From contig JADKIH010000013.1 of NCBI GenBank assembly GCA_016721305.1, positions 1 through 64,000 on the forward strand: 64,000 nt of DNA. The letters are read 5' to 3'. The position numbers and the translations under genes were made by a program. Of the stretch, positions 1 through 8,663 are shown piece after piece; position 1 is the first letter of the stretch, and each line of letters begins with the position of its first letter. The DNA comes from Bacteroidota bacterium. Lineage in GTDB: Bacteria > Bacteroidota > Bacteroidia > AKYH767-A > 2013-40CM-41-45. The notes beneath the pieces are model-generated. The model saw only the letters and a program-made list of their open reading frames with translations. It did no database searches and had not been told where the DNA came from.

Positions 1-282
1 AACAACTCCTCCATACTCCACATTATTAAAAAACGATGTTGTTGTAGATAGTTTTAATGGATGGCCCGGAATGCCATAAACTGCTTGCAATCGATATTGC
101 GGACGCAAATCTGCGAAGATGCGATATGTTACTGAACCGGCTTTTAATTTCCCTTCGCTAAGCACTTCGTCTTCAGAAGTTGCTACATAGTATTTTTCAA
201 CTAACAGCTTCTCCAGACCCGTCTGGCCAAAAGCTAAAACGAAGTTGAAGAAAATAACTACAAGCACTAAAATCCTTTTCAT
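1..282 (-). CDS. Secreted protein, N-terminal part only (cut by the left edge)
   Basis: Reading the minus strand from an ATG at 282 gives 94 codons open to the window edge. It starts with a Sec signal peptide (MKRILVLVVIFFNFVLAFGQ), followed by a mature part containing LEKLLVEKYYVAT and GSVTYRIFADLRPQYRLQ. I recall similar N-termini in Bacteroidota secreted proteins that often end in a T9SS sorting domain, but the C-terminus is outside the window. A near-match to the Bacteroidota -7 box lies just upstream on the minus strand (GACTTTTG, around 296-303). It is read in the same direction as the secreted protein gene at 401-1990. Function unknown. Confidence 0.75.
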   Translation of the reverse strand, partial: MKRILVLVVIFFNFVLAFGQTGLEKLLVEKYYVATSEDEVLSEGKLKAGSVTYRIFADLRPQYRLQAVYGIPGHPLKLSTTTSFFNNVEYGGVV

Positions 283-400
283 CTACATTTTTGCGCAAAA
301 GTCGTGATCTTCCGGAGTTCGAATATCACTTCAATGTTATGTTTGAATTAATTATTACATCCTTGATTTGCTTATTAAAGTTATTTCAACTGCAGTTACA

Positions 401-1990
401 TTAATGCCGAACTAAGATTGCCTCCGTCTTTACTATTGATCCGGACTGCTCGATGGAAACAAAATACACTCCGTCGGGTAGATCCGAAATAGTAAGTATG
501 CCTGATTGCCCTGCGATAATATCGTTGGCTAAAACTTTTTGCCCTATCGAATTATAGCAGCTTACACGAAAACCCAATTCGTCAACAGAGTTAACATATA
601 AATAGTCGGATACAGGATTCGGGAAAATTGAATACTTACCGCCAAAGTCCAGCGTCACTTGCTGCGCGGGAAAAACTTTCTCAATTCCATCGTAGTCAGT
701 TTGCTTTAGGCGGTAATATGAAATTCCATTAACCGGATTCGGATCAACAATCTGATAATTTATTAAGGCAGTTGAATTCCCTGCTCCGTCGACTCTTTGT
801 ACCAGGTACCAGTCAGATCCATTTATCGATCGCTCAATCGTAAAATAATCGTTATTGATTTCGGATGCTGTCGTCCAGGAAAGTTCGACACGATACTTCT
901 CAGGAAGCGCTGTAAAGCTTACTAATTCGATTGGCAACGGATTGCCGCCACCCGGATCATTCATCCCAAAACCGATTGCATTCACACCACCGGCACTTCC
1001 TCCATTTCCGAAATGGCAATTCGGATAACCGGATGCACAACATCCGTACGAAACATTTCCGCTGTATGGAGCACCGAAGCCATCTGTCGTAAGCACAACA
1101 GTGACGTCGGTTATTGACGGACTGTTTGACGTTGGAGTTAAATTAAAACAAAACTCATACTTCAGACACGAATTCGGTGATCCGTCAAAGTCTCCTCTCC
1201 CCATTGAAAGTGAGTCGTAAAACGTATATGTAACCGAATTTAAAAACGAAGAGCGAATCCATTTTCCTCCATTGTAAAATCCGGGTATTGTATCCGGAGC
1301 CGAAATATTCGTATAGCCGGTACCGAAGACGAATGAAAAAGTTCTGACTCCTTCATCCCCTGTGAGATTACTCAAGAAAGTAGAAATACACATAGTACCC
1401 TGAACATTCAGTGGCGCCAGTGTCATCGGATTGGTTTGGAAAACGCCGTTGTATGTGACCTGATAAAATGGTTTTGAATTATTGAACATCGGCGTTGCGC
1501 AAGCCGTTGTATCAAACATAAAATTACCCTGAGTATTCGGATGACTGGTTGCTACAACCATCGTGTCAGCACCAACGCTTAAGTCGTACAACACAGTTGC
1601 AGCTGCGTCGATCCATAAAAAGTATTTTGTGGAACCGCTGACGTTCAAAGAAAAAACCGGCGACGCGCCGACACTAATTGCAGTACCGTAAAGCAAGCTA
1701 CCGTTACAACTGTCTTTCAAAACCGTAAACCTCACATTGCCTCCTGTAAGATGTGCGAGATTGAAGTACAATTTCCGTGTAGCTAACGGAACGTTGATTT
1801 GATAAACAAGATCTTCGCCTGCAATATTAATTCCGGCAGGCGCATCGTTGCCCATTAAAAAATTTGATTGCGATAACAATGTGGTGTCCGGACAAATTTG
1901 CAATTGAGCAGGAGCGGAACAATTTGCCTGTGAGAAAAGATCAATTGAAACCAGCAGGCAAGAAATAATTACAAGGAGTTTTTGATTCAT
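401..1990 (-). CDS. T9SS-exported protein of unknown function with C-terminal sorting domain
   Basis: The 529-residue protein begins with a signal peptide (MNQKLLVIISCLLVSIDLFS) and ends in a type A T9SS sorting domain (about residues 455-529: IFPNPVSDYLYV, then GVYFVSIEQSG). The middle, about 20-340, is rich in Asn, Gly and Thr with scattered Cys and has no motif I recognise. A stretch at about 355-440 (ELVSFTALPEKYRVELSWTT... ERS) resembles the fibronectin-III-like linker common just before such sorting domains. It is therefore expected outside the cell or on the surface after CTD cleavage. It diverges from fabH across about 290 bases. No catalytic residues could be identified. Confidence 0.85.
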   Translation of the reverse strand: MNQKLLVIISCLLVSIDLFSQANCSAPAQLQICPDTTLLSQSNFLMGNDAPAGINIAGEDLVYQINVPLATRKLYFNLAHLTGGNVRFTVLKDSCNGSLLYGTAISVGASPVFSLNVSGSTKYFLWIDAAATVLYDLSVGADTMVVATSHPNTQGNFMFDTTACATPMFNNSKPFYQVTYNGVFQTNPMTLAPLNVQGTMCISTFLSNLTGDEGVRTFSFVFGTGYTNISAPDTIPGFYNGGKWIRSSFLNSVTYTFYDSLSMGRGDFDGSPNSCLKYEFCFNLTPTSNSPSITDVTVVLTTDGFGAPYSGNVSYGCCASGYPNCHFGNGGSAGGVNAIGFGMNDPGGGNPLPIELVSFTALPEKYRVELSWTTASEINNDYFTIERSINGSDWYLVQRVDGAGNSTALINYQIVDPNPVNGISYYRLKQTDYDGIEKVFPAQQVTLDFGGKYSIFPNPVSDYLYVNSVDELGFRVSCYNSIGQKVLANDIIAGQSGILTISDLPDGVYFVSIEQSGSIVKTEAILVRH

Positions 1991-2229
1991 AGTGTTGGGA
2001 GTTGATTACTATGATGAACTAATTAAAATAAACTACCTTGAGATAACGCAATATGAAAGTATACTTTAATGAAACAGCAAAAATGGATTTGTGACTAATG
2101 AAGAAAAAATGAAAGCAGACGTATAAAAATTGCTTGTTAACGATTCTCAATTGGTGTACATCTAACACTTAGCTCTTTACGGACTCCAAAATCGACTCAA
2201 AAATCAAGACGGATTGCAAGGATTGACAA

Positions 2230-2259
2230 TTGCCAAACCCAACATTTCCCTTACATTTG
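2230..2259 (+). promoter_or_regulatory. Bacteroidota-type promoter of fabH
   Basis: TTG at 2230-2232, 19 bases, then TACATTTG at 2252-2259. This matches the -33 TTG / -7 TAnnTTTG consensus of the Bacteroidota housekeeping sigma factor exactly. It sits 23 bases before the ATG at 2283 and would lie inside the gene if the upstream in-frame start at 2214 were used, so it supports the later start. Confidence 0.7.
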
Positions 2260-2282
2260 TCGCTCATTTCAGAGAAAGAGAT

Positions 2283-3281
2283 ATGTCGAAAATTACTGCT
2301 GCTATTACGGCTGTTGGAGGTTATGTTCCGGAATACGTGCTTACAAATGCCGAGCTGGAAAAAATGGTGGATACTACCGACGAGTGGATTATGACTCGCA
2401 CCGGAATTAAAGAACGCCGTATTCTGAAAGGCGAAGGCTTAGGAACTTCCGACATGGGTACTGAAGCCGTGAAGCAACTTTGCAAAAAAAGAGGAATCGA
2501 CCCACTGGAAATCGATATGCTTATTTGTGCAACAACGACGCCTGATTTTCAATTTCCGGCAACTGCCAATATCATTTCTGATAAAGTCGGAGCTAAAAAT
2601 GCTTTCGGATACGATATCAGTGCAGCCTGCTCGGGATTTCTATATGCCCTTGTAACAGGTTCAAAATTTGTTGAATCGGGTCAATACAAAAAAGTTGTCG
2701 TCGTAGGTGCCGATAAAATGTCGTCCATAGTCGATTATACTGATCGGGCAACTTGTGTAATTTTTGGCGATGGCGCCGGAGCTGTTTTATTGGAGCCTTC
2801 TTCTGAAGGTGTTGGAATTTTGGACAGCATTCTTCGCAGTGACGGTTCAGGACGTGTCTATCTTCATCAAAAAGCAGGTGGGTCGGTAAAGCCTGCTTCG
2901 CATAAGACAGTTGATGCGAAAGAACACTATATTTTTCAGGACGGTCAGCCTGTTTTCAAGTTTGCCGTGACCAATATGGCCGATGTTTCTGCTGAAATCA
3001 TGGAGAAAAACGGCTTAAAAGCCGACGACGTAGCCTGGCTCGTTCCTCATCAGGCCAATAAACGCATTATCGACGCCACAGCCCGCCGTATGGGTGTCGG
3101 CAACGAAAAAGTAATGCTGAATATCGAAAAATTCGGCAATACCACGAGCGGAACCATCCCTCTTTGCTTATGGGAATGGGAAAATCAGCTTAAAAAGGGC
3201 GATAATCTTATCCTTGCAGCATTCGGCGGTGGATTTACCTGGGGCTCAGTTTGGATCAAATGGGCATACGACTCTAAATAA
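2283..3281 (+). CDS. fabH: 3-oxoacyl-ACP synthase III (KAS III)
   Basis: KAS III condenses acetyl-CoA (or another short acyl-CoA) with malonyl-ACP to start type II fatty acid synthesis in the cytoplasm. With the ATG at 2283 the protein has 332 residues, normal for the family. The catalytic triad is visible: Cys117 in DISAACSGF, His256 in WLVPHQANKR and Asn286 in EKFGNTTSG. An in-frame ATG exists at 2214 but adds 23 unrelated residues; a purine-rich AGAGAAAGAG lies just before 2283 and a promoter lies between the two. The gene precedes accB and accC, so initiation and malonyl-CoA supply genes are clustered, although a gap of 158 bases separates it from accB. Confidence 0.95.
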   Translation: MSKITAAITAVGGYVPEYVLTNAELEKMVDTTDEWIMTRTGIKERRILKGEGLGTSDMGTEAVKQLCKKRGIDPLEIDMLICATTTPDFQFPATANIISDKVGAKNAFGYDISAACSGFLYALVTGSKFVESGQYKKVVVVGADKMSSIVDYTDRATCVIFGDGAGAVLLEPSSEGVGILDSILRSDGSGRVYLHQKAGGSVKPASHKTVDAKEHYIFQDGQPVFKFAVTNMADVSAEIMEKNGLKADDVAWLVPHQANKRIIDATARRMGVGNEKVMLNIEKFGNTTSGTIPLCLWEWENQLKKGDNLILAAFGGGFTWGSVWIKWAYDSK

Positions 3282-3439
3282 GCTATAATTTGCTGTTTTT
3301 TAGACCATTCCATTTGTCAAGTCCTAATTTTTCATAAAACACGAATTCTGTTTTGAGAAGTTGGAAATTTAAGTTAGGTTTGAATTTCTAAAGAATTTTA
3401 TCGCCCATAGGAAAACTATGGAAGTAACTCAAAATCAGC

Positions 3440-3988
3440 ATGAAGCGAAAAAATACCGTCGCAAAATCTAAACCTGCACCAGCAACCGATTCAACTATGA
3501 ATATCAAAGACATTGAAAGCCTGATCAAATTTGTTCAGAACAGTGGTGTCGCAGAAGTAAGTCTGGAACAAAAAGACCTGAAAATCACTATCCGTACCAC
3601 GCACGGACAAATGGTTGTTGCTTCAGCTCCTACTGTAAACCAACATCACATAGTTGCAGCTCCGGCTGTTACTCACCAGGCTCCGGCACCGGCTGCTGTA
3701 TCAGCACCTCCGGCTGCGGAAAAACCTAAAGCCTCTGATGATTCTAAATACATCACGATTAAATCGCCAATGATTGGTACGTTCTATCGTACTCCTTCTC
3801 CGGATAAACCGGTTTTTGTAAACGTAGGCGACGAAATCAAAAACGGAAAAGTTCTTTGCATTATCGAAGCAATGAAACTCTTCAACGAAATTGAATCGGA
3901 AGTATCCGGCAAAATCGTGAAAGTGCTTGTTGAAAATGCAACTCCGGTTGAATACGACCAGCCTTTATTCCTTGTTGATCCTAGTTAA
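3440..3988 (+). CDS. accB: Biotin carboxyl carrier protein of acetyl-CoA carboxylase
   Basis: AccB carries the biotin that shuttles carboxyl groups between biotin carboxylase and carboxyltransferase in malonyl-CoA synthesis. The 182-residue product has an N-terminal helical segment (NIKDIESLIKFVQ), an Ala/Pro-rich flexible linker (about 60-100) and a C-terminal biotinyl domain. The biotin-accepting lysine is in IIEAMKLFNEIE (Lys146); the usual AMKM is AMKL here. An internal ATG at 3497 would remove a Lys/Ala/Pro-rich extension and give the N-terminus most usual in relatives (MNIKDIES). The upstream ATG has a GGAAG about 13 bases before it, so I keep the longer form with doubt. It lies upstream of accC, with a hairpin terminator between. 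Confidence 0.93.
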   Translation: MKRKNTVAKSKPAPATDSTMNIKDIESLIKFVQNSGVAEVSLEQKDLKITIRTTHGQMVVASAPTVNQHHIVAAPAVTHQAPAPAAVSAPPAAEKPKASDDSKYITIKSPMIGTFYRTPSPDKPVFVNVGDEIKNGKVLCIIEAMKLFNEIESEVSGKIVKVLVENATPVEYDQPLFLVDPS

Positions 3989-4013
3989 TTCGTAAGATCA
4001 TTGAATTAAACTC

Positions 4014-4050
4014 ACACCACTTAATCTGATTTTGTGGTGTCTGTTTTTTT
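4014..4050 (+). terminator. Hairpin terminator between accB and accC
   Basis: ACACCAC at 4014-4020 pairs with GTGGTGT at 4034-4040 and is followed by CTG and seven T. It lies 25 bases after the accB stop and 35 before the accC start, so at least part of transcription is expected to stop or be attenuated between the two subunit genes. Confidence 0.7.
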
Positions 4051-4085
4051 AATGGTCACACACTCATTTATTTTCAACGCTCTCT

Positions 4086-5426
4086 ATGTTCAAGAAAATC
4101 CTCATAGCTAACCGTGGTGAAATTGCTCTTCGTATCATTCGTACGTGCAAAGAGATGGGCATCAAAACAGTTGCCGTTTACAGTACAGCCGATAAAGACA
4201 GCTTACACGTTCGTTTCGCCGCCGAAGCAGTTTGTATCGGTCCGCCACCTAGCCGTGACTCTTATCTGAACCTCGTTCGCATCCTCGCCGCAGCGGAAAC
4301 TACTACTGCCGATGCAATCCATCCGGTATACGGATTCCTCTCTGAAAACTCTAAGTTCAGCGCGATCTGCGCTGAGCATGGTATAAAATTCATCGGTGCT
4401 ACGCCTGATCAAATTGATCAGATGGGCGATAAGTCGAATGCAAAAGACACGATGAAAAAAGCCGGCGTTCCTACTATTCCCGGAAGCGACGGTCTTCTTA
4501 CTGATCTAAAATCAGGATTGAAAGTTGCTAAACAAATCGGCTACCCTGTTATCCTCAAAGCTACCGCAGGTGGCGGTGGTCGTGGTATGCGTATCGTTTG
4601 GAAACCGGAAGATTTTGAAGCTCTCTGGAATTCTGCTCGTCAGGAAGCCGGTGCTGCATTCGGTAACGACGGAATGTATCTCGAAAAATACATCGAGGAA
4701 CCTCGCCACATCGAAATTCAAATTGCAGGTGATCAGTATGGCAAAGCTTGTCACTTAAGTGAACGTGATTGCTCTATTCAACGTCGTCACCAAAAATTAG
4801 TTGAAGAAACTCCTTCTCCATTCATGACTCCGGAATTACGTGATGCCATGGGTGAAGCAGCGATTAAAGCGGCGTTGGCCGTGAAATACGAAGGTGTTGG
4901 AACAGTTGAGTTCCTCGTCGACAAACATCGTAAGTTCTACTTCATGGAAATGAATACTCGTATCCAGGTAGAGCACCCGATTACCGAAGAGGTAATCAAT
5001 TACGATCTTATCAAAGAACAAATCAAAATTGCTGCAGGTATGCCGATCTCGGGGAAAAATTACTTCCCGAATTTACACGCGATCGAATGTCGTATCAATG
5101 CAGAAGATCCATACAACAACTTCCGCCCTTCTCCGGGAAAAATTTCCGTCCTCCACGTTCCGGGCGGCCACGGTGTGCGCGTGGATTCTCATATCTACGC
5201 TGGTTATGTCATTCCTTCGAATTACGATTCAATGATTGCCAAACTTATCACTGTTGCTCAAACCCGCCAGGAAGCAATCGACACAATGGAGCGTGCTTTA
5301 AGTGAATTCGTAGTAGAAGGCGTGAAAACAACTATCCCTTTCCATCAGCAACTGATGCGCAATGAAGATTTCCGAAAAGGGAATTATACGACGAAGTTTA
5401 TGGAGACGTTTAACCTAGAGGAATAG
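4086..5426 (+). CDS. accC: Biotin carboxylase subunit of acetyl-CoA carboxylase
   Basis: AccC performs ATP- and bicarbonate-dependent carboxylation of biotin on AccB. The 446-residue length is that of free-standing bacterial AccC. It has the N-terminal pre-ATP-grasp domain (MFKKILIANRGEIALRI), the glycine-rich ATP-grasp loop (KATAGGGGRGMRIV, about 158-171), the active-site stretch EMNTRIQVEHPITEEV (about 290) and the C-terminal biotin carboxylase domain. The enzyme acts in the cytoplasm with AccB and a carboxyltransferase encoded elsewhere. Codon use is like its neighbours. It ends against a hairpin-forming repeat array that separates it from a convergent gene. Confidence 0.97.
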   Translation: MFKKILIANRGEIALRIIRTCKEMGIKTVAVYSTADKDSLHVRFAAEAVCIGPPPSRDSYLNLVRILAAAETTTADAIHPVYGFLSENSKFSAICAEHGIKFIGATPDQIDQMGDKSNAKDTMKKAGVPTIPGSDGLLTDLKSGLKVAKQIGYPVILKATAGGGGRGMRIVWKPEDFEALWNSARQEAGAAFGNDGMYLEKYIEEPRHIEIQIAGDQYGKACHLSERDCSIQRRHQKLVEETPSPFMTPELRDAMGEAAIKAALAVKYEGVGTVEFLVDKHRKFYFMEMNTRIQVEHPITEEVINYDLIKEQIKIAAGMPISGKNYFPNLHAIECRINAEDPYNNFRPSPGKISVLHVPGGHGVRVDSHIYAGYVIPSNYDSMIAKLITVAQTRQEAIDTMERALSEFVVEGVKTTIPFHQQLMRNEDFRKGNYTTKFMETFNLEE

Positions 5427-5470
5427 ACCAGCGGCTTTCTTCTTTTCAACTCATTCACTTTTTACGATTT

Positions 5471-5590
5471 GCTGATTAGATAATTAGCTGATTAGCTAAT
5501 GTAGTGTAAGTGTGCAGAACTGCTTCCGTAATTCCATCATCAGCTAATCAGCTAATCAGCTAATCGTCGAATCGTCGAATCGTCGAATCG
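5471..5590. repeat. Hairpin built of AGCTAATC-type 8-mers plus a GTCGAATC array
   Basis: The left arm at 5471-5500 reads GATTAGCTAAT-type units; the right arm at 5541-5565 is their reverse complement, three 8-mers CAGCTAAT. They can form a long imperfect hairpin with a loop of about 40 bases. Directly after it come three copies of GTCGAATC (5566-5590). It lies between the convergent ends of accC and the sulfatase gene, where a bidirectional terminator would be expected. The same 8-mer hairpin recurs after asnS (22054-22170). Confidence 0.85.
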
Positions 5591-5592
5591 AA

Positions 5593-7449
5593 TCAATACA
5601 CCTGATACTGCCCATACAACCCCTGCATATACCTCTTCGCCTTCGTGGTGAGTGAATCTTGCAGAGCGGGGGAAAGCGGATAAGAGTGTGTGACTACCTT
5701 TCCGATATTGTATGAATAAACTACCCAGTTGTTATTCTCCATCCATGCCGAAGTTTCTTCGAATTGGTAGGCAACGAATGAACGGGTGTATGGATTAAGC
5801 AAGTTTTTACTCCACGAAAATGTGGTCGGATTAATTCCTAATTGCTTTAACAAAGTTGCCGGAATGTCGTGATGACCTCCTGCCTTATGGATGCGGATGC
5901 CTCTGAATTCGGGCTTGATTACTTCGCCGTAGAAGATAAGCGGAATGTGACGACTGAATGGTTGAAGGGTAATTCTACCCATCGGCAAATGATGACCATG
6001 ATCGGCAACAATGATAAAGAGTGTATTCTTATACCAGGCCTGCTTACGTGCATTCTCAAAGTAGGTCTTTAGCGTTGCATCTGTATAAGCTGCCGTGTTA
6101 CGGAATTTGTCTTCATCGGTATTCCCTGCAATTCTCGTTGGCCCGGGAACATCGAATGGCTCGTGATTGCTCAGTGTCATTACTGCAGAGAAAAACGGCT
6201 CTTTCTCCTTGTTTAAATCCTCTAATTGGCGCTGCAAAACAAATTCATCGTGAATTCCCCAACGACCGGCTTCCGATTCATTCTTGAAATTGTCTTTACT
6301 GACGATTCGATCGTAACTCTGAGACACATTGTATGCATTCAGATTTGAGAAATTCTTATCACCTCCGTAATAAAACGACGTTTCATATCCTCGGGAACCA
6401 AGCGCTTTTACGATCGATGGCAAACGCATCGACTTCTCATTCGATCGCATGATGGAATGATACGGTGTCGCCGGCCATCCATTGATGACGGATACAATTC
6501 CCTGATCGGTTCGTGTACCGCTGGCGTAAATCGAATCAAATAGTATCCCTTCAGAAATTACTGTCTCCAGAAACGGATCTGTTCGTTTATCGCCTCCAAG
6601 AGAAGCAACGACATCGGCCGTATAACTTTCAAGAAGGAGCACAACGATATTCGGCTTGTTACCGGAAAGTATCTGAGGAAACGTATCGGCCTTGACAGAA
6701 AATATATCGTTGAAGAAAATTTTATTCGCTTCCGGCGTCTCCGTTTCAAACGGGTTCTTCTTCGACAATCCAGCAGTTTGAACATCGTACATCAAATGCC
6801 AAACCGGATTTACAGCCGACAGATTCAGGAAGTTCGTGTCGCAGTAGTAAACCAGACTTTCATTGAGCGGAAGCATTTGCAATCCTCCACGCATTCCAAT
6901 CACCGAAATCGCAATCATCAGCACCCACGATGATAATACGGGTATGATAGTTCCTTCGCGCTCATTGAAGGGCGTAAAGAAATATTTTTTGAAAAGAAAA
7001 ATGAAAAAGATGAGCACAATGACGAGGATGGCAAACAATCCGATAGATTGCGACGGACTCAGCGAACTGAATACTTCGGGCGGGTCGGCCAAATAACTCA
7101 ACGCACGGAAATTGATCAGGGAATTCCAGAAATTGTAGAGAAGAATATTTGCCAGAGTAATATGACTGATGGCAATGATTACAATGACGTGATAGAAATA
7201 GTTGATCCGGGAAAAAACCCTCTTGGGCTTTATCACATTTGCAACGAATAATAACAATGAAGGGATGAAAAAATAACAGACAACGGAGAAATCCATTCTC
7301 AGTCCGTGGAAAAACGACGGGACAGCCGCAGCCCATGAAAAACCCTTTTGTCCGCCGGCGTTAAAAAAAAGAAAAGCTAGTCTCCACAACGCAAAAAAGA
7401 TCACATAAAACACAGCGATCTTTAAGAAGTGAATGAGATTTTTTTTCAA
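5593..7449 (-). CDS. LTA synthase family membrane sulfatase-fold enzyme
   Basis: This 618-residue protein has an N-terminal membrane part with about five segments (up to residue ~190), then a periplasmic alkaline phosphatase/sulfatase-fold domain of the lipoteichoic acid synthase family. Visible metal and active-site elements are LLLESYTAD (Glu about 274), SGTRTDQG with the expected nucleophile Thr314, and VADHGHHLP near 480. Family members transfer phosphoglycerol or related head groups from lipids to envelope acceptors. As Gram-negative Bacteroidota lack LTA, the acceptor here is unknown and may be a glycan or lipid. The frame opens at a TTG (7449); the next Met is deep inside the membrane region, so TTG is the likely start. 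It is convergent with accC. Confidence 0.88.
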   Translation of the reverse strand: MKKNLIHFLKIAVFYVIFFALWRLAFLFFNAGGQKGFSWAAAVPSFFHGLRMDFSVVCYFFIPSLLLFVANVIKPKRVFSRINYFYHVIVIIAISHITLANILLYNFWNSLINFRALSYLADPPEVFSSLSPSQSIGLFAILVIVLIFFIFLFKKYFFTPFNEREGTIIPVLSSWVLMIAISVIGMRGGLQMLPLNESLVYYCDTNFLNLSAVNPVWHLMYDVQTAGLSKKNPFETETPEANKIFFNDIFSVKADTFPQILSGNKPNIVVLLLESYTADVVASLGGDKRTDPFLETVISEGILFDSIYASGTRTDQGIVSVINGWPATPYHSIMRSNEKSMRLPSIVKALGSRGYETSFYYGGDKNFSNLNAYNVSQSYDRIVSKDNFKNESEAGRWGIHDEFVLQRQLEDLNKEKEPFFSAVMTLSNHEPFDVPGPTRIAGNTDEDKFRNTAAYTDATLKTYFENARKQAWYKNTLFIIVADHGHHLPMGRITLQPFSRHIPLIFYGEVIKPEFRGIRIHKAGGHHDIPATLLKQLGINPTTFSWSKNLLNPYTRSFVAYQFEETSAWMENNNWVVYSYNIGKVVTHSYPLSPALQDSLTTKAKRYMQGLYGQYQVY

Positions 7450-7564
7450 GCTCGGTTCGGGTTTTGGTCTATCTTAAGTATTGTCTAAAAGAATCGACTC
7501 TAAAACCTCTTAGTCTACACTATTCCGTGTTCAATGCAAAGTCCTGAATAGTATAACCGGAGCG

Positions 7565-8275
7565 TTATTCCTTGATTAAACGAATCTTGGAAATTTCCGA
7601 GCCATTTTCCAAAGTTACAAAATAGACGCCTTTTGCCAAGTTTGAGACGTTTATTTGTAAACGATTTAGGCCATCGTGCTCATCCCATGGATATTGAACC
7701 ATTACATGGCCAAATGAATCCATAATTTTCAGCACGGAAGTCATCGATTGATGCGTCACGGAAACTATTTCGACCTCATCGGCAACCGGATTGGGGTGAA
7801 TGGTGAGGATGCTCTTTGAATTCGAATATTTAGCAGGAATTACTTCGGAATAGCTGATTTTGCCATCAGAATCGTACATCCGGAGTCGATAGTAAGCAAT
7901 ACCAAATTTCGGCTCCCGATCAGTGGCGTCGTAAGCGCCACTTCCGCAAATGGTGATATCGATATTTTGAAGGTCAGTAAAACTCTTGCCATCCTCACTC
8001 CGTTGCAGAATAAATGCAGTCAAGTTCCCCTCGGAATTGACAAGCCATTTCAGATGAATTTCATGCTGCTCTGTCTCCGCTTCAAATTTTACAAAACGAA
8101 CATCACTCCTTTGCTCTGAACCCTCTGTAATAGATGGCTCATCCTTTACCGATAATTCCTGCTCATCGGCTAGCCCTTTTTTAGAATTAGCCACCTGCGC
8201 ATGTGCAGAGAAACTACCCGAAAAAAGAAGGATAAATGCCGGAAGAGTCTTCAGAACTTTTTTGAAAGTTTTCAT
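7565..8275 (-). CDS. T9SS-exported small protein with sorting domain
   Basis: With the ATG at 8275 the product has 236 residues and starts with a clear signal peptide (MKTFKKVLKTLPAFILLFSG, cleavage after SAHAQ). An in-frame upstream ATG at 8383 would put 36 unlikely residues before it. About residues 60-150 form a fibronectin-III-like segment (ETEQHEIHLKWLVNSEGN ... YYRLRMYDSDG). The last about 75 residues are a type A T9SS sorting domain (IHPNPVADEVEI ... GVYFVTLENG). Little is left besides linker and CTD, so it may be a small surface or outer-membrane-attached protein. No enzymatic motif seen. Confidence 0.85.
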   Translation of the reverse strand: MKTFKKVLKTLPAFILLFSGSFSAHAQVANSKKGLADEQELSVKDEPSITEGSEQRSDVRFVKFEAETEQHEIHLKWLVNSEGNLTAFILQRSEDGKSFTDLQNIDITICGSGAYDATDREPKFGIAYYRLRMYDSDGKISYSEVIPAKYSNSKSILTIHPNPVADEVEIVSVTHQSMTSVLKIMDSFGHVMVQYPWDEHDGLNRLQINVSNLAKGVYFVTLENGSEISKIRLIKE

Positions 8276-8663
8276 TGTATGGTGGTGGCTTGCGGAGTTG
8301 AACTGTTTAGACGAAATCGAAAATATCACGGATACGATGGCCCGTTTTATCTTGTATGTATTTACGCTTAAAGGGTTTTGCAATCTACAGACACAAATTC
8401 CCGCATCACTAAAGGGGACTATTGAATTTTGTTAAAAATACAGCTTGCACAGAGAAAATCGGGGTAAGAATCGACGCATTCTTACACTATTAATCTTATC
8501 CGAAAATGATCTTTAGGGTTCATTGAATTTAGGATGAAAACGATGGTCGGGAAACCAATATAAAGACTATCTATTGCATAGTGAAAAATAACTCTTTCGA
8601 ATTAGGGATAGATCGTATTTCTGCAAATTGCGGTTATGGCTCTTTACCCTGAAAATGTCGCTA
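8276..8663. other. Intergenic region, 388 bases, no gene seen
   Basis: AT-rich space between two minus-strand genes for secreted proteins. Both strands contain frequent stops and no RNA gene, terminator with T tract or repeat array was recognised. It should contain the 3' end of the upstream transcript (gene ending at 8664) and the promoter of the gene starting at 8275, but I could not place either with confidence. Confidence 0.5.
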
